From positions 1 through 64,000 of the forward strand of contig VGOG01000002.1 of NCBI GenBank assembly GCA_016875995.1: a DNA stretch of 64,000 nt. Reading direction: 5' to 3'. Below, piece by piece: positions 1 to 8,764 of the stretch; within the stretch, counting starts at the first letter, position 1; each line of letters begins with the position of its first letter. Under the pieces are notes generated by a model. That model searched no databases, was not told where the DNA came from, and saw only the letters and a program-made list of their open reading frames with translations. Both the position numbers and the translations under genes were made by a program. The stretch comes from Chloroflexota bacterium (GTDB taxonomy: Bacteria; Chloroflexota; Anaerolineae; VGOG01).

Positions 1-674
1 GGCTCTCCAATGACTTGCCACCCCCTCTGCGAGGCGTAGTCCCACAACTCGCCGTCGGGGTAGACAGCAACGGGGTTGCCCACGAGTTCCAGCATGGCGA
101 TGTCGAAAATGCTGTCCCCGTAGGCGAAGCTCTGGCTCAGGTCTACGTCCAGATCACTGTTCGCCAGGAGTTCGGTGAGGAGAGCTACCTTATCATCGCC
201 AAAGCACGAAGGCTCGATAGCTCGTCCTGAGTATCTCCCCCGATTGAGTTCCAGCCTGGTGCCCACCACGTGCTGCACCCCCAGGCGCTCCCCAATGCAA
301 GCCAGCAATTCCTCGAAAGCGCCGGAGACCAGCACCACCTGGTGGCTTTCGGCCTGGTGTTGACGTAAGACCTCGGCTACGTCAGGGCGCAGGGAAGGTA
401 TGAGGGCCTGATCGGTAACCCAGTGGAAGATCTCCCGGCCCTCTTCGGGCCGCAGGCCAACGAGCAGCCAGGCCATGTCGTTGACCCACGAGCGGAAGAA
501 CCACTCCCGGCTCAGCAAGCCCAGGCGGTGCAGTGGCCACAAGGAGAGGTGAGTAACCAGAAAAGCATTGGCGAGAAGTCGCCGGCGGCGGTGCTCAGTG
601 AAATACCTGCTGAAAGCGTGCCAGACGTGCTCAGTGCACAAAGTGCCATCGAGATCAAAGAAAGCGGCGATCAT
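1..674 (-). CDS. HAD-IB family phosphatase (partial, runs off left edge)
   Basis: The reading frame opens at the ATG read from 674 and stays open to base 1, so the C-terminus lies outside the window; it is absent from the ORF track because no stop is present. Residues 5-11 read FFDLDGT, the nucleophile motif of HAD phosphatases. Motif II (VLVSGAF) lies near residue 115, a DDK segment follows, and motif IV (AYGDSIFD) is near 190. Order and spacing fit subfamily IB (SerB-like, often with two short hydrophobic stretches after motif I). The family hydrolyses phosphomonoesters, for example phosphoserine or lysophospholipid phosphates; the substrate cannot be told here. The gene is first of its direction, with a repeat-rich spacer upstream. 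Confidence is high for family, low for substrate. Confidence 0.85.
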   Translation of the reverse strand, partial: MIAAFFDLDGTLCTEHVWHAFSRYFTEHRRRRLLANAFLVTHLSLWPLHRLGLLSREWFFRSWVNDMAWLLVGLRPEEGREIFHWVTDQALIPSLRPDVAEVLRQHQAESHQVVLVSGAFEELLACIGERLGVQHVVGTRLELNRGRYSGRAIEPSCFGDDKVALLTELLANSDLDVDLSQSFAYGDSIFDIAMLELVGNPVAVYPDGELWDYASQRGWQVIGE

Positions 675-680
675 GGTTCC

Positions 681-950
681 CCTTTCTAAGCTCAAAATCC
701 AAAGCGCAAAGTCCAAAGGGCTCGGTCGGGAGACCTTCGCCCATCAACCGGTGGGGCTTCACCGCCGAGCTCGCCCGCACGGGCATGCAGTGCCCGTGCT
801 ACGAAACAGCGCCCGATGAAATCGGGCTTATCACCCGCTGCTCTATAGCACGACGACTTTATCGTCGGGCGGCTAGGCTGAATTCAGCCCGAAGGGCTTT
901 GTTCTTTTAGCCCAGAGCTTCAGCTCGGGGCGACCTTTGCCCATCAGAGT
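681..950. repeat. Repeat-rich intergenic spacer with serial small hairpins
   Basis: This gene-free stretch opens with an AAATCCAAAG-type tandem (about 689-718; related sequence occurs inside the Cmk-PlsC gene). It then holds a string of short perfect hairpins: GCACGGGCatgcagtGCCCGTGC, CCCGATgaaATCGGG, CGACGActtTATCGTCG-like, GGCTGAATTCAGCC, GCCCGAAGGGC and GAGCTtcAGCTC. The motif GACCTTYGCCCATCA occurs at both ends (about 731 and 929), so the string is flanked by a direct repeat. There is no plausible coding frame. It looks like stacked REP-type elements. Confidence 0.6.
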
Positions 951-1757
951 TCACCAGCAAATAGTCGTCCCTCCCTCAAAGTCCGGCTCCAGCAGCGCCC
1001 GCTTGATCAGGCCCGGCCGCTGGCCTGAGATAAGCTGCACTTTGAGCTCAGGATGCTCCCGCACCAGGGCATACATGATGCGCACCTTGGTCAGCATCCC
1101 GCCTGTCACGTCAACGCCATGAGAGCCAGCCAGCATTTGCTCCACCTGGGCAAAGTTCTGACGCGAGATCTCTGGGATCAACTGGGCGGATTCGTCCCGC
1201 AGGGGATCGGCGGTGAAGACGCCTTCCACCTCGCCGGCCAGGACGATCCGCGTGGGCTCAAGGCGCTCGGCCAGGTAGGCGAAGACCTGCTCGGTGGAGA
1301 TGATGGTGCAGCCGCGCACCTCGTCCAGAGCCACGTCGCCGTAGACCAGGGGCACCAGGCCGTGGTGTAGCACTAATTCGATGGGCTCCGTTTCCATGCC
1401 GATGAGCGCTCCATCCTGGCAGCAGGCCGAGGCCGAGGGCTGGATGGAGACGACGGGCACGCCCTCAGCCAGGAAGATGTCGGTCACCAGGCGGTTGAGG
1501 CGGGCGGCTGCCGCGCCTGTTTCAGCGTAGCCCCGCCAGTTGGGTGGGCCTGCTTCGAGGAGGCCGTAGCGCTGGGCGACGAAGTGGCCGAAGGAGCCGC
1601 TGCCGTGGCCGAGCAGGAGGCGTAAATCTGGATTCCGGTCCAAAGCGGACCTGACTTCACGGGCGGCGCGACGGATAACGTCTTGATGGACAGTCTCCTC
1701 TTGATTCTTATCGGTGATCAAGGAGCCGCCCAGTTTCAAGAAAACCAGTTCACTCAA
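951..1757 (-). CDS. Isopentenyl phosphate kinase (amino acid kinase family)
   Basis: This 268-residue protein belongs to the amino acid kinase fold. It starts with the phosphate-binding KLGGSLITDK (residues 8-17). The motif GHGSGSFGH near residues 50-58 ends in the histidine that in characterised archaeal enzymes contacts the isopentenyl phosphate. Near the C-terminus, DVTGGMLTKV matches the nucleotide-binding end of the fold. Isopentenyl phosphate kinase makes isopentenyl diphosphate from ATP and isopentenyl phosphate, the last step of the alternative mevalonate route. It is typical of archaea and also known from Chloroflexi such as Roseiflexus. Length fits the family (about 245-270). Its start overlaps the end of an amidohydrolase relic. 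Alternatives such as glutamate 5-kinase are less likely because of the SFGH motif. Confidence 0.85.
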   Translation of the reverse strand: MSELVFLKLGGSLITDKNQEETVHQDVIRRAAREVRSALDRNPDLRLLLGHGSGSFGHFVAQRYGLLEAGPPNWRGYAETGAAAARLNRLVTDIFLAEGVPVVSIQPSASACCQDGALIGMETEPIELVLHHGLVPLVYGDVALDEVRGCTIISTEQVFAYLAERLEPTRIVLAGEVEGVFTADPLRDESAQLIPEISRQNFAQVEQMLAGSHGVDVTGGMLTKVRIMYALVREHPELKVQLISGQRPGLIKRALLEPDFEGGTTICW

Positions 1758-2112
1758 TCCTGACTTCCTCGCTCCCCTCCAGGCCCGTGCCTATCTCTGC
1801 CTCCTTGCCCAGGCCAACGACGCACCAGGCCAGGTTCGCCCTCAGGCCCGCCTCCTCGACCGCGGTAGCGACCTGGCCCATGTAGAAGTAGTGATCGGCG
1901 AAGCCCACCGTGCCTGAGCGGATTATCTCCGCGGCGGCCAGGGCTGTCCCCCAGCACACGTCCTCCTCCTGCAAAGCCGACTCAGCATCTTGCTCGAGAT
2001 TAACCTCCCGTTGACGATTGACTTTGGCGTTTGGCATTGCGTCAGTAATTTTATCACAATTCGGCCCAAAAGAGAAGAAAACCCAGAACCTTGACAAATT
2101 ACTTAGTTTCAC
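1750..2112 (-). pseudogene. Relic of a 5'-deoxyadenosine/SAH deaminase-type amidohydrolase
   Basis: The frame encodes 120 residues. The stretch from about residue 48 to 100 (EEDVCWGTALAAAEIIRSG, then FADHYFYM, then GLRANLAWCV) matches the internal part of the methylthioadenosine/S-adenosylhomocysteine deaminase family, just after the first metal-binding segment. The N-terminal metal motif (HxH), the catalytic Glu and the C-terminal half are all missing. The first ~45 residues and the last ~15 do not look like the family. A full enzyme is about 430 residues, so this is a truncated fragment at both ends. It ends inside the start of the isopentenyl phosphate kinase gene, which may have inherited its ribosome-binding context. 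Function as an enzyme is not expected. Confidence 0.6.
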
Positions 2113-2119
2113 TTATAAT
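2091..2119 (+). promoter_or_regulatory. Consensus sigma70-type promoter for the ABC binding-protein gene
   Basis: TTGACA at 2091-2096, a 17-nt spacer and TATAAT at 2114-2119 match the consensus exactly. It points at the substrate-binding protein gene starting at 2589, giving a leader of about 460 nt. It lies inside the N-terminal end of the amidohydrolase relic on the other strand. Confidence 0.75.
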
Positions 2120-2303
2120 ACTTCTAATTTTATTCTACTTTCATGTCCCCAAGGCGATGATGGCTTGAGGGGCGATGCCGCCACTTGATATGGGCTATCA
2201 CGATTTGGGGACTGTTTTAATAGCGGTCGGTTCTGACTTTCCCTGAAGGCAGTGTGCGATGGGAATTGTGGACGTGAAAGAAGGCAAGCGGGAGAAATCG
2301 GAT

Positions 2304-2332
2304 TTGTCTTTTTTCACTTTTGCTGTTATAAT
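2304..2332 (+). promoter_or_regulatory. Second possible promoter in the leader
   Basis: TTGTCT (2304-2309), a 17-nt spacer and TATAAT (2327-2332) form a weaker promoter in the same direction, directly before the structured leader element. Confidence 0.45.
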
Positions 2333-2338
2333 CCTCTA

Positions 2339-2469
2339 GAAGATCTCCCGGAAATGGGTAGTAGCCCAACCGCGTTGGGCGTCATCTGGCCTCAAGCCTG
2401 CACTGAGCCTGGCGAAGTGACGGCTACCCGTCAGAAAGTCCCCCGTTTGACTTTCCGGGAAAGCTCTTC
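2339..2469 (+). promoter_or_regulatory. Structured leader element upstream of the ABC binding protein
   Basis: Nested complementarity is visible: GAAGA/TCTTC (2339-2343 with 2465-2469), TCCCGGAAA/TTTCCGGGA (2346-2354 with 2452-2460, nine perfect pairs) and GGGTAG/CTACCC (2356-2361 with 2424-2429). Inside these are a hairpin GCCCAAccgcgTTGGGC and a second arm resembling the CTGAGCCTGxCGAAG repeat. It could be a cis-regulatory RNA in the 5' leader or a composite of repeat elements. No known riboswitch motif was recognised. The remaining bases up to 2588 hold only the Shine-Dalgarno sequence. Confidence 0.45.
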
Positions 2470-2588
2470 AGAAGAGGGGAGGTGATGAAGGCCTTAGTTA
2501 TGGTGTAACCAATCCATCCTGAGCTGGCTGCAGGATTGGGCTGCCTGTGGCTACTCGAAAATATCAAAGAACAAGGAGGAGAAAGGAA

Positions 2589-3923
2589 ATGAAGAAGTCA
2601 CTTTTGTTAGCGGTTTTGGCCATCGGTTTGGTGGCAGCGGCTTGTGCCCCGCCCACGCCGGTGGTCGTCGAGAAGGAGGTTCCAGTCACCGTCGAGAAGG
2701 AAGTGGTCGTGGTCGTCACGCCTACACCGGAGCCCACGCCTGTTCCCCTTCCAGCCAAGGTGAAGATCGGCGTGGGAATCGATTTCACCGGTGCCTTGGC
2801 GGAGTTCGGCGCGGCCTTGAGGAATGGTTCAGACCTGGCGGCGAAGCACTTTGCGGAGGCGGGCTTCCCCATCGAGGTCAAGTACGCCGATACGGAGACC
2901 AGTGCCATGCCTGGGGTAGAGGCGGCCCGTACCCTGGTGGACGTGGAGAGGGTTCAGGCCCTCGTGGGATCGTTGGCCAGTGGTGTTACCATTCCCATAG
3001 CGGAGTCGGTCTGCATCCCCGGCCAGATCCCTCAGATCTCCCCTGCCTCCACCTCCCCTCTGCTCAGTGTACTGCCGGCCGATGAGGGGAAGGACTTCCT
3101 CTTCCGAACCTGCCCCTCCGACGCCCTGCAGGGGGTGATCATGGGCAAGTTGGCCGCGGACCTTGGCTACAAGACGGTCGCGGTGCTGTACGTCAACAAC
3201 GCCTACGGATTGGGGCTGGCGAAGCAGTTCCAGCAATCCTTCGAGTTCCGAGGAGGGAAGGTTACGGCGATGGTTCCTCACGACGAGGCGCCTGCGGCCA
3301 CCTACGTGTCGGAACTGAGGAAGGCCGCCGAGGCTAAGCCTGAGGTTCTGGCAGCCATAAGCTACCCTGGCCATGCCACCGTCTACTTGAAGGAGGCCAT
3401 AGAGGGGGGCTTTTTCACCAAATTCCTCTTCTGCGATGGCACCAAGTCCGTAGAGATGCCCGCGGCGGTGGGTCCGGAGCATCTGGCGGGATTCTTCGGC
3501 ACCGTTGCTGCCCCCGCTATGGGGGATTCCTATAGCATATTCGTGGCTGAGTACATGGCGGTGTACGGCGCGCTTCCGCCTCTGCCCTACATAGACGGCA
3601 CCTACGATGCCGTCGCGGTAATTGGCCTGGCCGCAGCCGCGGCTGAGGCGAGAGGTTTGTCCATCACCGGGGTCAACATCCGCGACATGCTACGCGTGGT
3701 GGCGAATCCGCCGGGAGAAACGATCACCCCTGGGGCTGAGAGCATCAAGAAAGCCCTTGAACTCCTCAGGGAAGGGAAGGACATCAACTACGAGGGCGCT
3801 GCCGGATCGGTGGACTTTGATGAGAATGGCGATGTGGTAACTCCCATCATGGTCTGGAAGTACGTGGAGGAGCCACCATACGTAGTAACGGAGCGTGTGG
3901 AGATAGTCATCCCGCCCAAGTGA
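2589..3923 (+). CDS. ABC transporter substrate-binding lipoprotein, branched-chain amino acid type
   Basis: The ATG at 2589 is preferred over the ORF start at 2547 because a strong Shine-Dalgarno sequence (AAGGAGGAG) ends about ten bases before it and a proper lipoprotein signal then begins (MKKSLLLAVLAIG, lipobox AAAC). The mature 420-residue part follows a Pro/Thr/Val-rich linker (VVVTPTPEPTPVP). It is a type I periplasmic-binding fold of the LivJ/Leu-Ile-Val class: KIGVGIDFTGALAEFG at the start of lobe 1, a YVNNAYGLGLAKQF lobe-2 opening and a C-terminal IDGTYDAV segment. It would capture an amino acid or small amide outside the membrane for the LivHMGF complex. Unusually, the permease/ATPase genes lie convergent on the other strand. 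The ligand cannot be read from sequence. Confidence 0.85.
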   Translation: MKKSLLLAVLAIGLVAAACAPPTPVVVEKEVPVTVEKEVVVVVTPTPEPTPVPLPAKVKIGVGIDFTGALAEFGAALRNGSDLAAKHFAEAGFPIEVKYADTETSAMPGVEAARTLVDVERVQALVGSLASGVTIPIAESVCIPGQIPQISPASTSPLLSVLPADEGKDFLFRTCPSDALQGVIMGKLAADLGYKTVAVLYVNNAYGLGLAKQFQQSFEFRGGKVTAMVPHDEAPAATYVSELRKAAEAKPEVLAAISYPGHATVYLKEAIEGGFFTKFLFCDGTKSVEMPAAVGPEHLAGFFGTVAAPAMGDSYSIFVAEYMAVYGALPPLPYIDGTYDAVAVIGLAAAAAEARGLSITGVNIRDMLRVVANPPGETITPGAESIKKALELLREGKDINYEGAAGSVDFDENGDVVTPIMVWKYVEEPPYVVTERVEIVIPPK

Positions 3924-3940
3924 TCCAGGGGAGCGACAAA

Positions 3941-3980
3941 AAGAAGGCCGGCCACACAAGGTGGCCGGCCTTCTTTATTT
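3941..3980 (+). terminator. Rho-independent terminator
   Basis: A 15-bp perfect stem, AAGAAGGCCGGCCAC/GTGGCCGGCCTTCTT with a 5-nt loop (3941-3955 and 3961-3975), is followed by a T-rich tail and preceded by an A run. It lies 18 bases after the binding-protein stop and probably works in both directions for the two converging units. Confidence 0.9.
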
Positions 3981-3991
3981 TGTTGGCAAAG

Positions 3992-4047
3992 TGCTCGTAG
4001 TAACCGCTTCAGCGGTCAGAAAGCCGCTAAAGCGGCCACTACGAGCA
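3992..4047. repeat. Palindromic element, outer stem with two inner hairpins
   Basis: TGCTCGTAGT (3992-4001) pairs perfectly with ACTACGAGCA (4038-4047). Between them sit CCGCTtcAGCGG and GCCGCTaaAGCGGC. The fold is a small three-way junction. It abuts the livM stop and lies just after the terminator. It looks like a REP-type element rather than a gene. Confidence 0.75.
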
Positions 4048-4049
4048 GT

Positions 4050-5015
4050 CTAAAACCTGGATACGTATCTTTCCTCGCCGATGATGCCCCTGGGCCTCCT
4101 CAAGAGGACGATCACCAGTACGAGGCCGATGAGGATAAAACGAATGTGGGGGGCGCGGGTTTCAAAGCCGGGGGGAACCACTTTGAGGATAAAATAGGTG
4201 CTCCACGACCAGAGGGCCCAAACCAGGAAAGCCCCCAGGACCGCCCCCTTGTTGTTGCCAGTCCCCCCCACGGTGAGCATGGTCCAGATGATGAAGGTGC
4301 CGAACATAGGGGTGAAGAGACCTGGCTGGATGGCGGCCGAGAAATGGGCGTAAAGCGCTCCCGCTATCCCCATGATCATCGCCCCCACGACCAGGGATTG
4401 AAGCTTGAACAGGAACACGTCCTTCCCGTTGGCGCTGGCCATCACCTCGTCCTCCCTGATCGCCCGCAGCACTCTCCCCCAGGGAGAGCGAATCCCCTTC
4501 TCTACGGCGATGTAGATAAGCGCAAGAAAGGCGAGGACAATTGCCAGATAGAGGAAGTTGTAGTATTGGGGCGGAACCAGGCCGTGGAGGGGCTTAGGCA
4601 AACCAACCAGCCCCTCAGGGCCGTTGGCCAGCCAGGCCTCATTGTTGAAGAAGATGCGGATGGTCTCGGCGATGCCTATGGTGGAGATAGCCAGATAGCC
4701 CGCCCTTAACCGCAGGGTGAGGAGACCTATCAACAGGGCCAGCAAGCCAGAGGCTATGGCCGCCCCCATCACTCCTACCAGGAACGGCTGATTCAAGCCA
4801 ATTGCCTGAGTGACATAGTCAGCAAGCACTCCGGTGGGCTTGGGGGTGGTGATCAGCGCAGAGGTGTAAGCGCCGATAGCGAAAAAGCCGGCTATGCCAA
4901 AGTTCAAAAGCCCCATGTAGCCCCAGTGGACGTTCAGTCCCAGGCTGAAGATGGCGTAGATGCCGGCCATGATGGCGAACGACGCCAGGAAGCTGAGAAT
5001 CCCTCCGATTTCCAT
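4050..5015 (-). CDS. livM: Branched-chain amino acid ABC transporter permease LivM
   Basis: This 321-residue protein is hydrophobic throughout, with about nine membrane segments, and carries the LivM family signature GYMGLLNFGIAGFFAIGAY near residues 32-50. An EAA-type loop (SPWGRVLRAIREDEVMASANGKDV) is near 175-198. It forms the inner-membrane channel with LivH and is energised by LivG/LivF. The Shine-Dalgarno sequence (AGGAGG) lies between it and livH, four bases upstream. It is last in the livGFHM run; the stop sits at the edge of a palindromic element. Confidence 0.92.
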   Translation of the reverse strand: MEIGGILSFLASFAIMAGIYAIFSLGLNVHWGYMGLLNFGIAGFFAIGAYTSALITTPKPTGVLADYVTQAIGLNQPFLVGVMGAAIASGLLALLIGLLTLRLRAGYLAISTIGIAETIRIFFNNEAWLANGPEGLVGLPKPLHGLVPPQYYNFLYLAIVLAFLALIYIAVEKGIRSPWGRVLRAIREDEVMASANGKDVFLFKLQSLVVGAMIMGIAGALYAHFSAAIQPGLFTPMFGTFIIWTMLTVGGTGNNKGAVLGAFLVWALWSWSTYFILKVVPPGFETRAPHIRFILIGLVLVIVLLRRPRGIIGEERYVSRF

Positions 5016-5019
5016 TTAT

Positions 5020-5922
5020 CTACCTCCTTCCGAAAATCCCTTGCGGTCTGAACAGCAGGACGAGGACCATGATCATAAAGGCCACGGCTGGCTTGTAGGT
5101 GGGGAGCAACCAGGCTGTGGAGACCTGCTGAGCGATACCCATGACCAGCCCGCCCACCAGTGCGCCGGTGATGCTCCCCTGTCCTCCCAGGATAACAGCG
5201 GCGAAGAGGGGGAGCAGGAAGATCCAACCCATCTCCGGGCGAAGCTGGGTCTGGATGCCGTAGAGGATGCCAGCAATGGCGATCAGCGTGCCAGCGATCG
5301 CCCAGACCCACACGGTCATCCGTTCCGTGCTTATACCCACCACGCGAGCCAACTCGGGGCTATCAGCTAAAGCCCGCAGGGCCTTGCCCATCTTCGTCTT
5401 TGCCAGGAATAGGTAGATCAAGGCCACCATGGTCCAGGCCACAACCAGGATGAATATCTCATCGGGCCTGACCTTGATCCCCAGGGGAAGGAAAAGCATA
5501 CGACGCACGCCTGTAAAGTAGAAGTGAAAGTCGGGGCCCCAGAGGACGTATACCAGGCCGCGGAGGGCGAAAGCTATTCCTATGGAGGCAATGAAGCCAA
5601 CAATGGATGTAGCCCCCCATTGCCTCAAGGGCCTGTAAACCCAGCGGTCAATCAGGATGGCCAGGCCGATGGACGCCAGGACGGCCGGTATAACGGCCAC
5701 CAGCAGCCCCCAACTGAAGGAAAAGGGCCCTACTTTTCCCTGGAGGAACCCCGCCCCGGAGAACAACGTTGCCACCAACAGGGCGACGTAGGCTCCCATG
5801 GTCATCTGGTCCCCGTGGGCGCAGTTAAATAGATCGAGAATGCTCCAGATCAAAGTAAGCCCTACGGTCCCCAGAGCGATGATGCTGCCCAGAACGATCC
5901 CATAGACGATTAGCTCAGGCAT
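5020..5922 (-). CDS. livH: Branched-chain amino acid ABC transporter permease LivH
   Basis: This 300-residue integral membrane protein has the LivH hallmarks: an N-terminal segment IALGTVGLTLIWSILDLFNCAHGD and the EAA loop KTKMGKALRALADSPELARVVGI near residues 175-197. It pairs with LivM in the membrane. It lies 3 bases from the livF stop and 4 bases before livM, so the four genes are translated from one message. Length matches the family (about 290-310). Confidence 0.92.
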   Translation of the reverse strand: MPELIVYGIVLGSIIALGTVGLTLIWSILDLFNCAHGDQMTMGAYVALLVATLFSGAGFLQGKVGPFSFSWGLLVAVIPAVLASIGLAILIDRWVYRPLRQWGATSIVGFIASIGIAFALRGLVYVLWGPDFHFYFTGVRRMLFLPLGIKVRPDEIFILVVAWTMVALIYLFLAKTKMGKALRALADSPELARVVGISTERMTVWVWAIAGTLIAIAGILYGIQTQLRPEMGWIFLLPLFAAVILGGQGSITGALVGGLVMGIAQQVSTAWLLPTYKPAVAFMIMVLVLLFRPQGIFGRR

Positions 5923-5925
5923 CTT

Positions 5926-6626
<701 letters not shown>

Positions 6627-6630
<4 letters not shown>

Positions 6631-7412
6631 GACCCTCCACCTCCCAGGTAAACTTCTAATACTTGTGGGTCGCAACTGATCTCCTCAGGGGAGCCTTCGC
6701 ACAGCTTCCTGCCCCTGTCCATCACGATGATGGGGTCGCAGACATCCATCACCAGCTCCATCTCGTGTCCGATGAGGAAGACGGTCTTCCCTTCTTCGCT
6801 CACCAGCCGTCGGATGTGCTCCGCCAGCGTCCGCCTCTCGATAGGGTTCACTCCCGCTCCCGGCTCGTCGAACAGGATCAGCTCGGGATCGGCCATCATG
6901 GTGCGGGCCAGCTCCAGGAGCCTCTTCTGACCCCCGGAGAGGTTGCTGGCGTATTCGTCCTTCAGGTGGAGCAATCCGACCGAGTCAAGGGCTTCCAGGG
7001 CCTTTTCCCTGATCTCGTTCTCCTGCCTCCTCACCAGTCGAGAGGTGAGCCAGGTCTTCCATATACGCTCCCCTTCCTGATCTGGAGGAACCAGCATCAG
7101 GTTCTCCAAGACCGTCATGAGCTTGAGCTCCCTGCTTATCTGAAACGTGCGGCAGAGGCCCTTCTGGAAGGTCTGGTGAAGGGAGAGGTTATCAATCCTC
7201 TCACCTTTGAAGTAGATCTCCCCTGCATCCGCCTTATAGAGGCCGGAAATGACATTGAACAGGGTGGTCTTTCCTGCCCCGTTAGGCCCGATGAGGCCGG
7301 TGATGCGGTTGGGAGCCACATTGAGGGAGATGCCGTCAACAGCTTTTATGCCGCCAAAGTACTTGCGGATGTCACGTACAGAAAGAATGGGAGAATCGTT
7401 GTTACCGCCCAA
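6627..7412 (-). CDS. livG: Branched-chain amino acid ABC transporter ATP-binding protein LivG
   Basis: This 261-residue ATPase has Walker A GPNGAGKTT, the Q-loop RTFQISREL typical of LivG, signature LSGGQKR and Walker B ILFDEPGAGVNP. The C-terminal extension CEGSPEEISCDPQVLEVYLGGG is the LivG tail. It opens the transporter operon, with an AGGAGGTG Shine-Dalgarno sequence and a near-consensus promoter about 65-95 bases upstream. Confidence 0.93.
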
Positions 7413-7477
7413 GGTGCACCTCCTTTCGATTGCGTCTTACTTAAACTCAAGCGCTGAATAGGGCTCAAACAGGGAAT

Positions 7478-7506
7478 ATTATACAGCAGTAGGCCGGATA
7501 AGTCAA
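7478..7506 (-). promoter_or_regulatory. Promoter of the livGFHM operon
   Basis: On the minus strand TTGACT (7506-7501), a 17-nt spacer and TATAAT (7483-7478) form a near-consensus promoter reading toward livG. Confidence 0.75.
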
Positions 7507-7522
7507 ATATTTTTTCCCAAAG

Positions 7523-7551
7523 TTGCATTTTGGTCCAGTATAGGTTATAAT
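7523..7551 (+). promoter_or_regulatory. Promoter of trmI
   Basis: TTGCAT (7523-7528), a 17-nt spacer and TATAAT (7546-7551) read toward the methyltransferase gene, divergent from the liv promoter. Confidence 0.65.
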
Positions 7552-7585
7552 ATTAATAACCCTTCACGTGCCAGGAGGCGAGCCG

Positions 7586-8410
7586 GTGAACGTAGCCAGG
7601 GAAAAAGACCTGGTGTTCTTGATGAGCAAGGATAGGAAGAGCTTTATGGTACGCCTGGAGCCAGGCGCCCAGTTGCAAACTCACAGGGGAGTGATAAGGC
7701 ACGATGACCTCATCGGCCAACCGTTGGGTCGAGAGGTGCCGTCCCACCTGGGCTATCCCTTCCTCGTTCTACAACCCTCCACCCATGACTTGATCCTGGA
7801 CCTCAAACGCACTACTCAGATCATGTATCCCAAGGACATCGGCTACGTCCTGCTGAAGACGAACGTGGGGCCTGGCAGCAGGGTGGTGGAGGCCGGCACC
7901 GGCAGCGGTGGCCTCACTCTGGCCCTGGCCCGGGCGGTGATGCCCACGGGCCGGGTTTACTCCTACGAGGTGAGGCCCGACGTGTTGAATCTGGCCGCCA
8001 AAAACCTGGAGAAGTTGGGCCTGCGTTCCCTGGTGGAGCTGAAGGAGCGTGACATCCAGGAAGGGTTCGACGAGGTGGACGTTGATGCTCTCTTCCTCGA
8101 CTTGCGAACCCCGTGGGAATATCTGGCCCAGGCCCACGCGGCTCTCAAGGGCGGCGGTTTCTTTGGCGCTACCTTGCCGACCACCAACCAGGTGGTGTGG
8201 CTGATCAGGGCCCTGCCGGAGCATGGCTTCTCCGCCGTCGAAGTCGAGGAGTTGCTACTGCGTCCCTACAAGGCGGTCTCGGCCCGCCTGCGGCCCATGG
8301 ATCGGATGGTGGCTCACACCGGCTACTTGATTTTTGCCCGCAAGATAGAACGGGAGGCTGGCACTTTGGCTGCCGCTGAAGAAGGCAGCCTGTCAATAAT
8401 AAGCAATTGA
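7586..8410 (+). CDS. trmI: tRNA (adenine-58-N1)-methyltransferase
   Basis: The GTG at 7586 is chosen because AGGAGGCG sits five bases before it; the ORF-track GTG at 7568 precedes that site. The 274-residue product has the TrmI layout: a small N-terminal beta domain (residues 1-75, ending LQPSTHDLI), then the TrmI signature RTTQIMYPKD before a Rossmann methyltransferase domain with motif I VVEAGTGSGGLT. It methylates A58 in the T-loop of tRNAs using S-adenosylmethionine, which stabilises tRNA. It starts a three-gene run with DUF211 and a VIT-like protein. Confidence 0.88.
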   Translation: MNVAREKDLVFLMSKDRKSFMVRLEPGAQLQTHRGVIRHDDLIGQPLGREVPSHLGYPFLVLQPSTHDLILDLKRTTQIMYPKDIGYVLLKTNVGPGSRVVEAGTGSGGLTLALARAVMPTGRVYSYEVRPDVLNLAAKNLEKLGLRSLVELKERDIQEGFDEVDVDALFLDLRTPWEYLAQAHAALKGGGFFGATLPTTNQVVWLIRALPEHGFSAVEVEELLLRPYKAVSARLRPMDRMVAHTGYLIFARKIEREAGTLAAAEEGSLSIISN

Positions 8411-8437
8411 TCAACAGAAGAAGGAGAGTGAAACGGG

Positions 8438-8725
8438 ATGGGCAAGGTCAGACGGCTGGTGTTGGATGTTTTGAAGCCCCACGAGCCTACGATCATTGAA
8501 CTGGCGCAACATTTGAGCGTGCTCCCAGGAGTGGAGGCGGTCAACATCAGCATCTACGAGATTGACCGCCGGGTGGAGAACGCCAAGATCACCATCGAGG
8601 GCAGCGATATCATCTACGAAAGCGTGATAAAGATGATCCAGGAGAACGGCGGCACGGTGCACTCCATTGACGAGGTGGTGGCGGGCAAGATGATCATTGA
8701 GGATGCGGTGACACCGCAGGACTAA
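8438..8725 (+). CDS. DUF211 family protein
   Basis: This 95-residue soluble protein matches DUF211, a small alpha/beta family mostly seen in archaea: RRLVLDVLKPHEPTIIELA at the start, VEAVNISIYEIDRRVEN and ITIEGSDI in the middle. A good Shine-Dalgarno sequence (AAGGAGAG) precedes the ATG. Its function is unknown; the fold resembles small ligand- or metal-binding ferredoxin-like domains. It lies directly upstream of a VIT-like membrane protein, so a shared role in metal handling is possible but inferred. Confidence 0.8.
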   Translation: MGKVRRLVLDVLKPHEPTIIELAQHLSVLPGVEAVNISIYEIDRRVENAKITIEGSDIIYESVIKMIQENGGTVHSIDEVVAGKMIIEDAVTPQD

Positions 8726-8764
8726 GAGCCTGTTTGATGCTTTTCGGATAGGTGCTGAGCGCAG

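Noticed and set aside
2339-2469. T-box riboswitch
   Set aside because: AACCGCG occurs, but within a simple hairpin; there is no specifier stem, no full GGGTGGNACCGCG box and no following terminator.
2252-2485. 77-residue ORF in the liv leader
   Set aside because: It runs through the structured element and has neither a ribosome site nor family resemblance.
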